Made by a program: the position numbers and the translations under genes
Assembly (NCBI GenBank): GCA_003497505.1
Contig: DNNV01000318.1
Location: 1-7,113, forward strand
Length of the DNA stretch: 7,113 bases
Direction: 5' to 3'
Source of the DNA: Clostridiales bacterium
Lineage (GTDB): Bacteria > Bacillota > Clostridia > Tissierellales > Sedimentibacteraceae
The notes under the pieces: generated by a model
Databases searched by the model: none
Seen by the model: only the letters and a program-made list of their open reading frames with translations
Told to the model about the DNA's origin: nothing
Part shown: in pieces, positions 5,966 through 7,113 of the stretch
Numbering within the stretch: the first letter of the stretch is position 1
Layout: the number at the start of each line of letters is the position of its first letter

Positions 5966-6904
5966 ATGAAGGTTATTTTTATGGGAACACCGGAATTTGC
6001 AGTGCCCACACTGAGAAAGCTACATGAGATGAACCATGATATAGCCCTGGTTGTAACACAGCCGGATAAGCCATCAGGCAGAGGTAAAAAGCTCAGGAAG
6101 TCAGAAGTGAAGGAAGCTGCTGAAGAACTGGGACTTACAGTTTTTCAGCCGGGTAGGATAAAAAGTAAAGAAAATATTGAAATTTTAAAAGAATATGCTC
6201 CCGATGTCATCGTTGTTGTCGCATATGGTCAGATACTCAGCAGGGAATTGCTTGACATTCCAAAGTACGGCTGCATAAACGTTCATGCGTCGCTTCTCCC
6301 TAAGCTGAGGGGTGCAGCACCATTAAACTGGTCAATAATAAACGGAGAGCAAAAGACAGGCGTAACAACCATGCAAATGGATGTGGGTCTGGACACAGGT
6401 GATATGCTTTTGAAATCAGAGGTTGAAATAGACGAGCATATGAATGTTGGGCAGCTCCACGATATTTTAATGCATGTGGGAGCAGAGCTTCTGGCAGAAA
6501 CATTGGATAAAATCGAAAAGGGTGAAATAGTCCCGGAAAAACAGGATGATTCTCTTTCCAATTATGCTCCCATGTTTAACAAGGACAATCAAAGAATAGA
6601 TTGGAGCAAAAGTGCCAAAGATATTCACAATTTAGTGAGAGGACTGTCTCCATGGCCCACTGCGTACTTTGTAATGGATGATATGTCCGTGAAGGTTTAC
6701 GAATCCGCATACCTGGATGAAACAACGGAGCATGAGCCGGGATATGTGCTGAAGACGGACCGAAACGGCATATATGTGGCAGCTGGCACGGGGATTGCTG
6801 TAATTAAGGAAATTCAGATGCCGGGTAAAAACAGGATGAAGGTGGAGGCGTATCTCAGAGGAAATACTTTCCCGGAGCATATTATCCTGCCCATAATAAA
6901 ATAA
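5966..6904 (+). CDS. fmt: Methionyl-tRNA formyltransferase
   Basis: Fmt transfers a formyl group from 10-formyltetrahydrofolate to the amino group of initiator Met-tRNA, preparing it for translation initiation. The 312-residue length is typical (about 310-320). The Rossmann-like N-terminal domain opens with KVIFMGTPEFAVP (2-14) and contains QPDKPSGRGKK (32-42), a loop that in the E. coli enzyme contacts tRNA. The catalytic triad is intact: N105 and H107 in INVHASLLP, and D143 in GLDTGDML, matching N108, H110 and D146 of E. coli. The folate-site loop SLLPKLRGAAP spans 109-119. The C-terminal OB-like tRNA-binding domain begins near 205 and includes the RGLSPWPTAYF segment. It is 8 bases after def and 12 bases before rsmB, so it sits inside a translation operon with no visible internal promoter. 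Confidence 0.98.
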   Translation: MKVIFMGTPEFAVPTLRKLHEMNHDIALVVTQPDKPSGRGKKLRKSEVKEAAEELGLTVFQPGRIKSKENIEILKEYAPDVIVVVAYGQILSRELLDIPKYGCINVHASLLPKLRGAAPLNWSIINGEQKTGVTTMQMDVGLDTGDMLLKSEVEIDEHMNVGQLHDILMHVGAELLAETLDKIEKGEIVPEKQDDSLSNYAPMFNKDNQRIDWSKSAKDIHNLVRGLSPWPTAYFVMDDMSVKVYESAYLDETTEHEPGYVLKTDRNGIYVAAGTGIAVIKEIQMPGKNRMKVEAYLRGNTFPEHIILPIIK

Positions 6905-6916
6905 GAAGAGGAATAT

Positions 6917-7113
6917 ATGAACAACAGCTACAGGGTTCAGGCCATAGAAACACTCAAAAAGATATTGGGGAATAAGTCATATTCCAATATAGTACTCAAT
7001 CATGACATGAAAAATGTTGAAGGCAGATATTTGTCATTATACAGGAAGTCGGTGCTTGGAGTAATTGAAAATTTAATATTTATTGATTGGATTATAGATG
7101 AGGTGTCATCCAT
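6917..7113 (+). CDS. rsmB: RsmB, 16S rRNA (cytosine-967-C5)-methyltransferase, N-terminal start only
   Basis: An open frame of 65 codons runs off the right edge; the full protein would be about 430-450 residues. The visible part resembles the NusB-like RNA-binding domain that begins RsmB. It has RVQAIETLKKIL near the N-terminus (6-17), SYSNIVLN (21-28), and a helix with VLGVIENLIFIDWII (47-61) in place of the usual 'YG(T/V)L...LD..I' pattern. RsmB uses S-adenosylmethionine to methylate C967 of 16S rRNA; its catalytic domain with the two cysteines lies outside the window. AGAGG (6907-6911) lies 5 bases before the ATG. Position directly after fmt is the conserved place for this gene (B. subtilis rsmB/yloM). 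A stand-alone NusB-like protein is the alternative, but the context argues against it. Confidence 0.85.
   Translation, partial: MNNSYRVQAIETLKKILGNKSYSNIVLNHDMKNVEGRYLSLYRKSVLGVIENLIFIDWIIDEVSS

Overview
The window is an AT-rich stretch of core bacterial chromosome. Its gene order (rqcH, yicC, remA, gmk, rpoZ, priA, def, fmt, rsmB) matches the Bacillota arrangement known from Bacillus subtilis (yloA; yloC-ylzA-gmk-yloH-[coaBC]-priA-def-fmt-rsmB). Frequent AGA/AGG arginine and ATA isoleucine codons, strong GGAG-type ribosome binding sites and the presence of RemA point to a low-GC Clostridia-type member of the Bacillota. I cannot name a genus.

Layout. Positions 1-726, minus strand: the first 242 codons of rqcH, running off the left edge. 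Positions 727-931: a short divergent control region with one good sigma-A type promoter facing each way. From 932 to the right edge everything is on the plus strand and tightly packed: yicC (932-1819), remA (1831-2088), gmk (2099-2704), rpoZ (2706-3035), priA (3088-5505), def (5514-5957), fmt (5966-6904) and the first 65 codons of rsmB (6917-7113). Gaps between genes are 1-12 bases, except the 52 bases between rpoZ and priA. That gap contains a perfect 11-bp hairpin followed by a T-rich stretch, probably a terminator or attenuator splitting the cluster in two.

How the genes fit together. The first block combines an RNase (YicC), a DNA-binding regulator (RemA), GMP kinase (Gmk) and the omega subunit of RNA polymerase (RpoZ): RNA turnover, guanine nucleotide supply and transcription. 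The second block begins with the replication-restart helicase PriA and continues with translation genes. Fmt formylates the initiator Met-tRNA, Def removes the formyl group from new proteins, and RsmB methylates 16S rRNA. The divergent rqcH product rescues stalled 50S ribosomes by alanine tailing. The window is therefore mainly a translation and RNA housekeeping neighbourhood.

I found no mobile element, CRISPR array, tRNA, rRNA, riboswitch or unknown gene, and no evidence of a previously undescribed system. Points worth a second look are the hairpin and missing coaBC between rpoZ and priA, the long acidic tail of RpoZ, some unusual PriA motif residues, the inverted repeat in the rqcH promoter, and stop codons merged with ribosome binding sites at several junctions.
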